Below, piece after piece: positions 18,490-27,031 of a stretch of 64,000 bases of DNA. The position numbers and the translations under genes were made by a program. The stretch covers positions 1 through 64,000 of the forward strand of contig DVIQ01000035.1 in NCBI GenBank assembly GCA_018711185.1. Direction: 5' to 3'. How positions within the stretch are numbered: the stretch's first letter is position 1; each line of letters opens with the position of its first letter. The notes beneath the pieces were generated by a model. It ran no database searches. It saw only the letters and a program-made list of their open reading frames with translations, and had not been told where the DNA came from. Source of the DNA: Candidatus Limivivens intestinipullorum (GTDB lineage Bacteria > Bacillota > Clostridia > Lachnospirales > Lachnospiraceae).

Positions 18490-19182
18490 ATGGAAGCAAG
18501 CGGAAAAATGATCTTTCTGGTGGAAGATGATGAAAAGCTGCGGAAAACCCTCGGCTCCTTTTTGGAGGCCAGCGGATACCAGCTTATGACGGCGGCCGAC
18601 GGGAGAGAGGCCCTGGATGTGTACTTTGCCAATAATCACAAAATCGACTTGATTCTCCTGGACGGGATGCTGCCAAAGGTCGATGGATTTGACGTATTAA
18701 AAACGATCCGGGAATATTCGGACGTGCCGGTGATCATGATAACGGCAAGGGAGTCCGAGGAGGATCAGCTGGAAGGTCTGGGCGTGGGTGCCGACAACTA
18801 TATAACCAAGCCGTTCCCGCTGCGCGTCCTGAGGGCGCATATGGAGGCCCTTTTGCGAAGAAGCAGCGCGAGCCAGTCCGCGGCTATTGTGCGTAAGGCC
18901 CTTCGAATTGAGCCGGAGGAACGGCGGATCTATCTGGACGGCAGGCAGCTTGCGGTGACCCCAAGGGAATACGACCTGCTTTTGTATTTTGTTCAGAATG
19001 AACGGGTGGTTCTAAAAAGGGAAGCGATTCTGGATGCCGTCTGGGGGTTTGACTATGAGGGCGGAACCCGGACCGTGGATACCATTGTCAAACAGCTTCG
19101 CAAGAAAATGACGGACCATTATCCGTATATCCAGTCCGTATACGGGGTCGGCTATCGGTTTGAGGCGGTGGATTATGAATAG
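18490..19182 (+). CDS. OmpR/PhoB-family response regulator
   Basis: This DNA-binding regulator is switched by phosphorylation at D58 (LILLDGMLPKVDGF). The receiver domain has the acidic pair in FLVEDDEK, the Thr/Ser switch in VIMITARESEE and Lys in NYITKPFPLRVL. The C-terminal winged helix (about 135-228) has VTPREYDLLLYFVQNERVVL and RTVDTIVKQLRKKM. GAAGGAGGTATTCTGCGCA precedes the ATG. The kinase gene overlaps its end by 8 bases. The target is unknown; the six-gene envelope cluster 1.5 kb downstream is an obvious candidate but this is inference from position. Confidence 0.95.
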   Translation: MEASGKMIFLVEDDEKLRKTLGSFLEASGYQLMTAADGREALDVYFANNHKIDLILLDGMLPKVDGFDVLKTIREYSDVPVIMITARESEEDQLEGLGVGADNYITKPFPLRVLRAHMEALLRRSSASQSAAIVRKALRIEPEERRIYLDGRQLAVTPREYDLLLYFVQNERVVLKREAILDAVWGFDYEGGTRTVDTIVKQLRKKMTDHYPYIQSVYGVGYRFEAVDYE

Positions 19183-20602
19183 CCTGAAGGCCCAGGCGGT
19201 TCTGGCGCTGTGCGTTTTTATGCTTCTGGTGGTAGGCGGATCCAGTTTTTTCTACTTTTTGTTCGCGGTGGATTATTATATCGAGCAGAAGAAGGAGACC
19301 ATGGAAGAGAGCTACTGGCAGCTTCAGTCGGTGGATTTAAGCCAGGAGGCTTTAGAGGAGGATGAAGTGATCCAGGCATTGGAGGACGAGAGCTTTTCCG
19401 TGATTATCTGCGATGAAAACATGCAGGCGGTCTACGCGTCCAAGGTTTCCGGCCGGAATAATCTGATCCAGACGTATATCGCGGGTCATACGGAGGACTA
19501 TACGGTCTACGCTCACGCAGTCTACGAGCGGGACATTGCCAGAAAGCCCATTGTGCTGAAAGGTCTGATTCGCCAGGAAAACAGGAATTACTATGTGTAT
19601 CTCTATGAAAACACTACGGTAATACGCCGGAGCGTTACCTATGTCAATGAGTTTCTGCGGGGCGTGGTGGTGATTGCCATGCTGCTGGGCATCGTATTCG
19701 CGTGGGTGCTGTCCAAGGCGATTGTGGGGCCGGTGGAACGGATCCGGAGCATCACCGGAAAAATAGCGGAGGGGGATTACTCGGCCCGTCTGGAAAAGCC
19801 GATGCCAAACAAGGAGCTGGAGGAGCTGCGCCAAAGCATTAACCGGATGACGGACCGGATCCAGAATGACATCAGCGATCTGAATAACTACAATTACCTT
19901 CTTTTGAACAAAAACCATTCCATTTCCCAGTTTGAGGAGCACAGACGCCAGTTCATCCGAAATGTGACCCACGAACTGAAAACGCCGCTGGCGATTATCT
20001 CCAGCCAGGTGGAGATGATGGAGATCGAAGGGGATAAGGCGGACCGGGAGGCATACTGCGCCTCGATTCTGGAAGAGGTAAACAAGCTCAGCAAAATGGT
20101 CAGCAGCCTTCTGAAGGATTCTTTCACGGAGAGTCCGGTGGCGAATCCGCAGATGGTCCGGGGCAGTCTCTCCGAGCTGATGAAAGAGCTCATGCCAAAG
20201 TATGAGGTCTGGATGCGCACCAATCACTTTTGCTGGCAGTCTGAGATACAGAATGGCTGTATGGCGGTGTTCGATAAAATGGAAATCGAGCTGGCGGCGA
20301 ATAATTATATAATGAATGCCGGCTGGCATACGCCGAAGGGTGGGCAGATCAGGGCCTCACTGAAAAAAGAAAACGGAGGCATCCGTTTTTCCGTTTACAA
20401 TGAAGGAGAGCCCATCGCGCAGGCGGACAAAGAGAAAATCTGGGACTGCTTTTACCAGGGTCAGGAGAAGAAAACAGAAAACGCAGAGGTGGGTCTGGGC
20501 CTTTATATTGTAAAAAACATCGTATCCCGTCATCAGGGACTCTGCGGGATGGAGAATCTTCCGGACGGAGTAAAATTTTGGTTTTGGCTTCCGGAGGCCT
20601 GA
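19175..20602 (+). CDS. Membrane sensor histidine kinase
   Basis: This is the partner kinase of the upstream regulator (475 aa). Membrane helix 1 is at about 7-29 and helix 2 at about 162-182, with an external sensor of some 130 residues between them. A HAMP segment (KAIVGPVERIRSITGKIAEGDYSARLE, split) leads to the HisKA box RNVTHELKTPLAI, with phospho-acceptor H266. The ATPase domain has NEGEPI, and GLGLYIVKNI as the G2 box; the N-box is ANNYIMNA, less canonical than the usual N-L-x-x-N-A. I use the ATG at 19175, overlapping the regulator stop, because GAGGCGGTGG precedes it; a TTG at 19160 is less likely. The general layout resembles VanS-type kinases. Confidence 0.93.
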   Translation: MNSLKAQAVLALCVFMLLVVGGSSFFYFLFAVDYYIEQKKETMEESYWQLQSVDLSQEALEEDEVIQALEDESFSVIICDENMQAVYASKVSGRNNLIQTYIAGHTEDYTVYAHAVYERDIARKPIVLKGLIRQENRNYYVYLYENTTVIRRSVTYVNEFLRGVVVIAMLLGIVFAWVLSKAIVGPVERIRSITGKIAEGDYSARLEKPMPNKELEELRQSINRMTDRIQNDISDLNNYNYLLLNKNHSISQFEEHRRQFIRNVTHELKTPLAIISSQVEMMEIEGDKADREAYCASILEEVNKLSKMVSSLLKDSFTESPVANPQMVRGSLSELMKELMPKYEVWMRTNHFCWQSEIQNGCMAVFDKMEIELAANNYIMNAGWHTPKGGQIRASLKKENGGIRFSVYNEGEPIAQADKEKIWDCFYQGQEKKTENAEVGLGLYIVKNIVSRHQGLCGMENLPDGVKFWFWLPEA

Positions 20603-20620
20603 TCTTCACATTTCTATCAC

Positions 20621-20694
20621 ATTGCTTTTGTATATTACGAAATTGTAAAGAATGTAATAATTTCTTATTATGAAAATACAAAAGCGATGGAGGT
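20621..20694 (+). promoter_or_regulatory. Promoter and inverted repeat before the six-gene envelope cluster
   Basis: TTGTAA (20643-20648), 17 bases, TATTAT (20666-20671). An inverted repeat, ATTGCTTTTGTA (20621-20632) and TACAAAAGCGAT (20677-20688), encloses the promoter and ends right at the ribosome site GGAGGT (20689-20694). The symmetry could be an operator or, if transcribed from upstream, a hairpin that holds the start site. Confidence 0.6.
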
Positions 20695-20698
20695 CTGT

Positions 20699-21694
20699 AT
20701 GGAACACTGTAAAAGATGCGGACTTCCTGTATCCTATCAGGGGATTCACCTTGATGAACAGGGGGTCTGCAATTTTTGCGCATTTTTTGAGAGTCACAAA
20801 GAGGAGCTTTCAAACCAGGAGCAGCTTGAATCCATCTTTCAAAGAGAGGTAGAAAAGGCCAAGGAAAAGGCCAAGGAAAACGGAGCCGCCTATGACTGCC
20901 TCGTAGGTTTGAGCGGCGGAAAGGACAGCACCTACATTATTTATCAGATGAAGCACCGCTATGGCATGCGTGTTCTGGCCTTTACCCTGGACAATGGATT
21001 TTCCACGGAGTATGGGCGGAAGAATATCGAAAATGCTCTGGACAAGCTGGATGTGGATCATATCCGGATCGCGGTGAAGGAGTCGGAGCTGAGAAGCCTT
21101 TACAGCAAGTGTGTCCGCCTTATGCATAATTTCTGCAGTGTCTGTTTCCATTTAATGCATTATTACAGTTTTCTGCTGGCCGGACAGTATAAAATTCCGC
21201 TGATTGTAAACGGGAGGACAAAAGGCCAGATTTATCAGAGCGCCGCGGATGTCCGTGGGATCGAGCCATTTGAACTGTCCGGAAACCTGAAGGAATTTGA
21301 ATACCAGATGTTCGGACGTCTGATCGACAAGCTGGAGGGCAATAGCTGTCTGGATCTGCTGCCCCAGGTTGAGGCGAGAGCCCTGTCTTATTTCGCTTAC
21401 CATGAGATCAGCGAGGAGGAGACCATGGCTTTCCTGGAACGTAAGATCGGCTGGAAACGCCCGGAGGGGAAGATCAAGCACGGCGACTGCTGGGCCCACG
21501 CCATGGCGGAGAAGATGAGCCTGGAAAAGCACGGCTATCCGGTGCGCACCGGGGAGATGGCCGTGATGGTGCGCAGCGGGAAGATGACCCTGGAGGAAGC
21601 TGATAAGATCCTGGAGGAGGACCGTCAGCAGTTTTCTCAGGTGGATGAGGAACTGGTGCAGCGGTTTAACGACCGGATCCGTATGAGGAAATGA
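20699..21694 (+). CDS. PP-loop ATP-pyrophosphatase, N-acetyl sugar amidotransferase-like (WbpG/PseA type)
   Basis: The family activates a substrate carbonyl by adenylation and replaces it with nitrogen, as in acetamidino-sugar synthesis. The N-terminus has two CxxC pairs (CKRCGLP and VCNFC, residues 4-28) and the FDEEG-like IHLDEQGVCNF spacing of that family. The PP-loop is LSGGKDSTY at 71-79. Later, CSVCFHLMHYYSFLLA, VNGRTKGQIYQS and DCWAHAMAEKMSLEKHGYPVRTGEMA match the family in general outline. The start at 20699 is set by GGAGGT at 20689-20694; an ATG at 20687 contains that site. No HisH/HisF-type ammonia supplier is in the window. It is first in a tight six-gene operon. The true substrate is unknown. 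Confidence 0.82.
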   Translation: MEHCKRCGLPVSYQGIHLDEQGVCNFCAFFESHKEELSNQEQLESIFQREVEKAKEKAKENGAAYDCLVGLSGGKDSTYIIYQMKHRYGMRVLAFTLDNGFSTEYGRKNIENALDKLDVDHIRIAVKESELRSLYSKCVRLMHNFCSVCFHLMHYYSFLLAGQYKIPLIVNGRTKGQIYQSAADVRGIEPFELSGNLKEFEYQMFGRLIDKLEGNSCLDLLPQVEARALSYFAYHEISEEETMAFLERKIGWKRPEGKIKHGDCWAHAMAEKMSLEKHGYPVRTGEMAVMVRSGKMTLEEADKILEEDRQQFSQVDEELVQRFNDRIRMRK

Positions 21695-21696
21695 TC

Positions 21697-23214
21697 ATGA
21701 AAAGAAGCGTATTAGAATACCTGTACGAGGCGGCTGACGTCTGCTCTGAGAAAATCGCTTTAGAGGACACGGAGCAGGCGATTACCTATGGCCGGCTGCT
21801 CTTAATGGTAAAGGCGGCCGGGACCTTTTTTGCCCGGCTGGGAGCGGGAAAACGGCCGGTAATCGTTTTGTCCCAGAGAAGTGCGGACTGCATTGCCGCG
21901 TTTTTAGGGGTGGCTGCCAGCGGAAATTTTTACGTGCCGGTGGATACCGCGATTCCGTCGGGCAGATTCCGCTCTATTCTGGATACTTTAAATCCCGTCT
22001 GCGTAACGGGCCGGGAATCCTGCCGGGATATTGCGGAAAAGACAGGGCAGGATATACCGTTTTATTCATTTGAAGAGGTATTCGCGGCAGACGCGGACGA
22101 AAAGCTTTTAAAGGGGATTCGCGCCGCGCAGATTGATACGGATCCGTTGTACGCGATTTTCACCTCCGGCTCCACCGGCATGCCAAAGGGCGTGCTGGTA
22201 AGCCATCGGTCGGTGATCGACCTTGCGGAGCAGTTTACAGCGGTATTCGGATTTGGAGGGGACGAGGTATTCGCCAATCAGGCACCCTTTGACTTTGACG
22301 TGTCGGTGAAGGATCTCTATCTTTCCCTGCGGAATAAAGGAACCCTTCTGGTGGTGCCGCAGACGCTGTTTATCCGGCCAAAGGAAATCGTTCCGTTTCT
22401 TCGGGAAAAGGGCGTTACCGTGCTGATCTGGGCGGCTTCTGCCCTGCAGCTTCTCCATAATTTCTCCGCGCTGGACAAAGAGGCGCCGGATACGGTGCGG
22501 CAGGTGATGTTTTCCGGGGAGGTGCTTCCGGTAAAAGTGCTTCACTATTGGCAGGAGCATCTGCCGCAGGCGCGGTTTGTAAACCTTTACGGCCCGACGG
22601 AAATTACTTGTAACTGTACTTATTATATTGTGGACCGGGCGTTTGCGGATACGGAGATTCTGCCGGTGGGAAAGCCGTTTCCGAACACGGAGATTCTTCT
22701 GCTGGACAAGGAGGGCGCGCCGGTACCCAGAGGAGAGATTGGCGAGATCTGCGTCCGGGGTTCTTCCCTGGCTCTGGGCTATTACCGGAATCCGAAAGCC
22801 ACCCAGGCGGCGTTCCGTCAGAACCCATGCAACGGCGGATACCCGGAGCTGCTGTATTTTACAGGTGATCTGGGAAAATACAACGAGCTGGGAGAACTGG
22901 TCTTTGTGTCTAGGGCAGATTCCCAGATTAAACATATGGGCCATCGGATTGAACTGGGAGAGATTGAGGCTGTGCTTAATTCTTTCCCGTATATTCGGAA
23001 ATGCTGCTGTATTTATCACGAAGAAAAGAAGCACATTGTGCTGTTTTACCAGACGGAGGAGGCCTGCGACGCGAAGATCCGGGCGCAGCTTCTTGAGTAT
23101 CTCCCGAAGTATATGTGTCCCACCAGAATGGTGTGGATGAAGGAGATGCCGATGAACGATCATGGAAAGATTCACCGGGCTCTTTTAAAGCAGCAGTATC
23201 TGGAGGAGGCGTAG
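21697..23214 (+). CDS. DltA-like amino acid adenylation enzyme (AMP ligase)
   Basis: A stand-alone adenylation protein (505 aa) that should activate an amino acid with ATP and load it on a carrier protein. Core motifs are A3 YAIFTSGSTGMPKGVLVSHR, A4 QAPFDFDVSVKDLYLSL, A5 NLYGPTEITCNCTYY, A7 YFTGDLGKYNE, A8 SRADSQIKHMGHRIELGEIE and A10 NDHGKIHRALL with its lysine. The Asp in FDFDVS is the usual binder of a substrate amino group, so an amino acid is expected. Where DltA reads FCGEVLP, this protein has FSGEVLP. I chose the ATG at 21697 because GAGG lies 8 bases before it; the ATG at 21691 overlaps the previous stop. The carrier at 24088 is the likely partner. Confidence 0.88.
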   Translation: MKRSVLEYLYEAADVCSEKIALEDTEQAITYGRLLLMVKAAGTFFARLGAGKRPVIVLSQRSADCIAAFLGVAASGNFYVPVDTAIPSGRFRSILDTLNPVCVTGRESCRDIAEKTGQDIPFYSFEEVFAADADEKLLKGIRAAQIDTDPLYAIFTSGSTGMPKGVLVSHRSVIDLAEQFTAVFGFGGDEVFANQAPFDFDVSVKDLYLSLRNKGTLLVVPQTLFIRPKEIVPFLREKGVTVLIWAASALQLLHNFSALDKEAPDTVRQVMFSGEVLPVKVLHYWQEHLPQARFVNLYGPTEITCNCTYYIVDRAFADTEILPVGKPFPNTEILLLDKEGAPVPRGEIGEICVRGSSLALGYYRNPKATQAAFRQNPCNGGYPELLYFTGDLGKYNELGELVFVSRADSQIKHMGHRIELGEIEAVLNSFPYIRKCCCIYHEEKKHIVLFYQTEEACDAKIRAQLLEYLPKYMCPTRMVWMKEMPMNDHGKIHRALLKQQYLEEA

Positions 23215-23215
23215 G

Positions 23216-24070
23216 ATGGTTTTCGATCAGGGAGTGATTTTCGGAACCGGGAAGCTTGCTCTGGACTGCGCGCAGATTTTGAATGAGAAAGGGCTTCCCT
23301 TTCGGATTTACGATACCAATGACTGTCCGTCTAAGGTTTTTGCCAGGCAGGCGGCGGGAAAAGGGTATCTCTATTTTGACGTGCCGTATAAGCGGGCGGT
23401 GGAGGAGACGGACGGCCTTTCGGGACGGGTTCTGCTCGTAAGCGCCATTAATCCTAGGATTCTGCCGACACGTCTTCTGGAAAAGCCGGGACTTCTGGCG
23501 GTGAACTGCCATCAGGCTCTGCTCCCGGCCCATCCCGGGAGAAATGCCGAGATGTGGGCGATTTTCGAGGAGGATATCCAGACGGGCATCACCTGGCACA
23601 CGGCTGTGGAGGAGGTGGACGCCGGTGAGATTCTGATACAGAAGGCGTTTCCGCTGACGGAGGCGGATACGGCCTACACCGTGTTCCGCCGGCAGATGGA
23701 GGCGGCCAGGGAGGGCTTTGCCGAGATCGCGGAGGATCTTCTGAACGGAACGCTTTCCGGGAGAAGGCAGCAGGGCCGGGGCCGGCTTCGCTATTCCTGG
23801 GAGGTGCCGGAAGACTGCCTTCTGGACCCGGCGTGGCCGGGACATAAAATCAGCGCGTTTTTGCGTGCGGTGGATTACCGCGGGCTGGCGGTTCTGAAAA
23901 AGACGCCGCGGATTTTGTGGGAGGGCCGGGAGCTGTCCTGGAAGTCTTACACCATAACGGCGTCGGGGAATGACGCGGAACTAGCGATGAGGGACGGGTG
24001 CCTCATAATAAAAAAGGACGGATATTACATAGAACTGAAAGGGCTGCAGAAGCAGCAGTCCGGCCGGTGA
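23216..24070 (+). CDS. Formyltransferase-family enzyme (Fmt-like fold)
   Basis: This 284-aa protein resembles the N10-formyl-tetrahydrofolate-dependent transferases. It opens with GVIFGTGKLALDCAQIL, and the catalytic trio is N97 and H99 in NCHQALLPAHPGRN, and D135 in EVDAGEIL, matching N-x-H and D of methionyl-tRNA formyltransferase. The C-terminal 90 residues are unlike the tRNA-binding domain of Fmt. It starts 1 base after the ligase stop, with GAGGAGG upstream. Sitting between an amino-acid ligase and a carrier protein, it recalls the F-A-PCP initiation module of linear gramicidin synthetase, here split into single proteins. Formylation of a carrier-bound aminoacyl group or of an amino sugar are both possible. 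Confidence 0.85.
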   Translation: MVFDQGVIFGTGKLALDCAQILNEKGLPFRIYDTNDCPSKVFARQAAGKGYLYFDVPYKRAVEETDGLSGRVLLVSAINPRILPTRLLEKPGLLAVNCHQALLPAHPGRNAEMWAIFEEDIQTGITWHTAVEEVDAGEILIQKAFPLTEADTAYTVFRRQMEAAREGFAEIAEDLLNGTLSGRRQQGRGRLRYSWEVPEDCLLDPAWPGHKISAFLRAVDYRGLAVLKKTPRILWEGRELSWKSYTITASGNDAELAMRDGCLIIKKDGYYIELKGLQKQQSGR

Positions 24071-24087
24071 AGAAAAGGAGGATATTC

Positions 24088-24318
24088 ATGGAAAAATTAA
24101 TGGAGATTTTAAAGGGAATCAGACCGGAGGTTGACTTTGAAAAGGAGGAGGCGCTGATTGACGACGCTGTGCTGGATTCCTTTGATCTGGTATCGCTGAT
24201 TGGAGAGCTGAACGATGCTTTTCAGATCGAGATTTCTTTTGATGACATTGATCCGGACAACTTTAATTCTGCCCATGCCATGATGGAGCTGATTGAGCGT
24301 CTCCAGAAAGAGGGCTGA
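24088..24318 (+). CDS. Acyl/peptidyl carrier protein
   Basis: A 76-aa acidic four-helix carrier protein. The phosphopantetheine attachment serine is S31 in VLDSFDLVSLIGEL; the classical DSL is DSF here, as in several DltC-like and NRPS-associated carriers. AAAGGAGG lies 9 bases before the ATG at 24088. The gene lies between the formyltransferase and the MBOAT gene, with the MBOAT start 1 base after its stop. The activating transferase is probably the Sfp-type enzyme at 2957-3634 or a host AcpS. Confidence 0.93.
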   Translation: MEKLMEILKGIRPEVDFEKEEALIDDAVLDSFDLVSLIGELNDAFQIEISFDDIDPDNFNSAHAMMELIERLQKEG

Positions 24319-24319
24319 C

Positions 24320-25903
24320 ATGACCGTTAATTCCCTGACATTTTTGGCTTTTTTCGGGGTACTGGCCCTTGTTTACTATCTCGTAAGGCCCAGATTTCAG
24401 TGGATGGTGCTGCTGGCTGCGAGTATTTTCTTCGCAGCCTCCTCCGGCGCCAGGGTGCTTTTGTATCTTTGCTATACCAGTGTCACCACTTTTTTCGCGG
24501 TGCGTTGGATGGGAGGTATAGACGAGGCATTTTCCAAAAGTCTGGCTGAGAACGGAAAAGCCTGGTCTCCGGCGGAAAAAAAGGCCCAAAAGGAACAGAA
24601 TAAAAAGAAAAAGAGACACGTTCTGGTTGCGCTTCTGGTTCTGAACATCGGCGCTCTGGCGCTGACAAAGTACAGCGGATTTCTTTTGGAAAATCTGAAT
24701 CTGGTACTGGGCTTTGTGGGCCTTGGGGCGGTTCCGGTGCTGCGGTTGGCCGCGCCGCTTGGAATTTCCTACTATACCCTGCAGAGTATGGGATATGCCC
24801 TGGATGTGTATAAGGGTAAGGTAAAGCCGGAAAAGAATTTCGCCAAGACCTTTCTGTTTGTGGGATTTTTTCCCCAGATGACGCAGGGACCCATCGGGCG
24901 GTTCAAGGATCTGGCGGTACAGCTTTACGACAAGCATCCTTTTTGTTATGAAAATCTGGCTCAGGGCTGCCGGCTGCTGCTTTGGGGCTTTTTTAAGAAA
25001 TGCGTTATCGCGGACCGGATGAATCCCATGGTGTCTCAGGTCTTTGACAACTACCAGGGATACGGCGGCATGACGCTGTTTCTGGGATGTATTTATATGA
25101 GCATTCAGGCTTATGCGGATTTTTCGGCTTATATGGATATTGTGTCAGGGTTTTCGAGAATTTTGGGAATCCGTCTGGCGGAGAACTTCCACAGACCGTT
25201 CTTTTCAAAATCTCTGGCAGAGTATTGGAGAAGATGGCATATAACCTTGAGCTCCTGGTTCCGGGATTATTTGTTTTATCCCTTGTCCATCTCAAAACCC
25301 GCGGTGAAATTCGGCAGATTCGGCAAAGCGGTGTTCGGTGTGCGGATTGGGAAACTGTTTCCGGCGGTGTTCGCTCTGTTCATCGTGTGGTTTTCCACAG
25401 GACTCTGGCATGACGCCAGCTGGCGCTATATCTTATGGGGCGTGGCAAACGGCGTGGTGATTATCGGAGCCATGATTCTGGAGCCTCAATTTACCTGGAT
25501 GAAAAAGAAGCTGCATGTCCGGGAGGAGAGCGGGCTCTGGCAGGTATTCTGTATGGTACGTACTTTCCTGATCGTAAGTTTTCTGAAGGTCTTTCCTGGG
25601 CCGGCGGATACTGCCGGAACGCTTGGAGTGATCAAAGGGATTCTGACGGATTTCCGCCCGGAATTTTCCTACGCGGCGCTTTTCCCCGGCATCGAAAAGG
25701 GTGATCTGCTGTTCGTGCTGTTTGGACTGGTTCTTTTCTTCTGCGTTAGTCTGGTTCAGGAGCGGAAGCCTGAACGTGCTACCTTTGCGGGACGGAACGT
25801 GGTTGTCCGGTGGGGATGCTATTTCGTGCTCCTTGCGGGGATCCTCTGCATGGGCGCCTTTGAAATTTCGATGGTAGGAGGCTTTGCGTATGCGCAATAT
25901 TAG
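24320..25903 (+). CDS. MBOAT-family acyltransferase (DltB/AlgI-like)
   Basis: A multi-spanning membrane protein of 527 aa that should pass an acyl group across or to the outer face of the membrane. The hallmark segment AEYWRRWHITLSSWFRDYLF and the active-site histidine in WFSTGLWHDASWRYILWG place it in the DltB/AlgI group. QGPIGRFKDL and FSAYMDIVSGFSRILG are also family-like. A charged loop at about residues 72-105 (KKAQKEQNKKKKRH) separates early helices. The ATG is 1 base after the carrier protein stop, and the SGNH gene overlaps the end by 14 bases, so translation is coupled. In D-alanylation this role is to accept the aminoacyl group from the carrier. Confidence 0.92.
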   Translation: MTVNSLTFLAFFGVLALVYYLVRPRFQWMVLLAASIFFAASSGARVLLYLCYTSVTTFFAVRWMGGIDEAFSKSLAENGKAWSPAEKKAQKEQNKKKKRHVLVALLVLNIGALALTKYSGFLLENLNLVLGFVGLGAVPVLRLAAPLGISYYTLQSMGYALDVYKGKVKPEKNFAKTFLFVGFFPQMTQGPIGRFKDLAVQLYDKHPFCYENLAQGCRLLLWGFFKKCVIADRMNPMVSQVFDNYQGYGGMTLFLGCIYMSIQAYADFSAYMDIVSGFSRILGIRLAENFHRPFFSKSLAEYWRRWHITLSSWFRDYLFYPLSISKPAVKFGRFGKAVFGVRIGKLFPAVFALFIVWFSTGLWHDASWRYILWGVANGVVIIGAMILEPQFTWMKKKLHVREESGLWQVFCMVRTFLIVSFLKVFPGPADTAGTLGVIKGILTDFRPEFSYAALFPGIEKGDLLFVLFGLVLFFCVSLVQERKPERATFAGRNVVVRWGCYFVLLAGILCMGAFEISMVGGFAYAQY

Positions 25904-26879
25904 AAAAATATTCGTGCGGGCCGCCGCCGTACTTGTGTTCCTGTTTGTGCTGGAATCGACTGTGCGCTTTTTGTATGAGCCCTACAATACCTACAGCATT
26001 CTTTCAACAGAAGAGTATGAGGAACTCAAGGGAACATTGGATACGCTGTTTGTGGGAAGTTCCCACAGCTATTTTGCTTTCGACCCGCAGCTGTTTGACG
26101 AGAGAATGGGAACCAATTCCTTTAATCTTGCCAGCGGAGCGCAGCCTCTGTTTATGAGCTATCAGCTTGTCCGGGAGGGCATTGAGATCAACCCGATCAA
26201 AAATGTGGTGCTGGGCATTTCCTTTTCCAGCCTTTTGAAAAACGAGGACGATAACTCCGTGCTGGGAGGCTACGATCGTCTGATTACCCTGAGGGGGAAA
26301 ATCCGCATGCTTTTGGAGGATACGGATGATAACCGGAGACTTCATGAGCTGTTCTACAGTACCAGAGTGGACAACTGGTTTGATTTCAGCGCCGTGGCGG
26401 AGAATGTCCGTCACAAGCTTTCGGATACCTACCGGGAAGAGGTGCTGGCTATGGATGACAATGAGTACGGATACCGGGGATACTGGTACTCTGAGAATAT
26501 TTTCAACGGACAGCGCAATACGGATGAGAACAGGGGCTATAACGTCTGGGATGAATCAAAAGTCAAGGACATTAATCTGGAGTATCTGATTAAGATTATG
26601 GAGCTTTGCAGGGATGAAGGCATCAATCTGCGGATCGTGATTCTTCCGGTAACCCAGGCTTTTCTGGATTATGCAGGAGACTATGAGGCCATGCACGACT
26701 ATTATGCCAAGCTGGCGGACGAATACGGCGCAGAGCTTTATGACTGCATCAATTATGATAACCGGGCGGAGGACTTTCCCAACGAATACTTCCGCGATAC
26801 CAGCCATCTGAACCGGACAGGTTCCCAGGCATTTGGAAATCTGCTGGTCGATTGGATCAAGGAACGGGAAGGAATTTGA
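25890..26879 (+). CDS. Membrane-anchored SGNH/DltD-like protein
   Basis: This 329-aa protein has an N-terminal anchor (residues 8-27, FVRAAAVLVFLFVLESTVRF) and an extracytoplasmic domain. The block VGSSHSYFAFDP (55-66) supplies the likely nucleophile serine, and DTSHLN with D303 and H306 matches the C-terminal D-x-x-H of SGNH hydrolases. DltD and AlgJ/X have this combination. TAGGAGG lies 8 bases before the ATG at 25890, and the first 14 bases overlap the MBOAT gene. It probably transfers or removes the acyl group on an envelope glycopolymer. A strong hairpin follows, closing the operon. Confidence 0.88.
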   Translation: MRNIRKIFVRAAAVLVFLFVLESTVRFLYEPYNTYSILSTEEYEELKGTLDTLFVGSSHSYFAFDPQLFDERMGTNSFNLASGAQPLFMSYQLVREGIEINPIKNVVLGISFSSLLKNEDDNSVLGGYDRLITLRGKIRMLLEDTDDNRRLHELFYSTRVDNWFDFSAVAENVRHKLSDTYREEVLAMDDNEYGYRGYWYSENIFNGQRNTDENRGYNVWDESKVKDINLEYLIKIMELCRDEGINLRIVILPVTQAFLDYAGDYEAMHDYYAKLADEYGAELYDCINYDNRAEDFPNEYFRDTSHLNRTGSQAFGNLLVDWIKEREGI

Positions 26880-26908
26880 GTACCGGCGCCGTAAGAGCGC
26901 GGCGAGTT

Positions 26909-26956
26909 TTGAAAACGAGACGGAACCTGCTTTGGCGGGTTCCGTCTCGTTTTCAA
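26909..26956. terminator. Strong hairpin terminator after the envelope cluster
   Basis: A perfect 19-bp stem, 26909-26927 with 26938-26956, around a 10-base loop. The T-tract is the TTTTCAA of the stem's own right arm, so this is an unusual but convincing transcription end. Confidence 0.8.
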
Positions 26957-26996
26957 TGATCGGTTATGCTTTGGAAGAAATTTATAAATACATAAT

Positions 26997-27025
26997 TTGA
27001 CAATTTTCGCAAAGTACATTAATAT
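26997..27025 (+). promoter_or_regulatory. Strong promoter before the activase-like gene
   Basis: TTGACA (26997-27002), 17 bases, TAATAT (27020-27025). Predicted start near 27032, giving a leader of about 180 bases. Confidence 0.85.
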
Positions 27026-27031
27026 ATCTGG

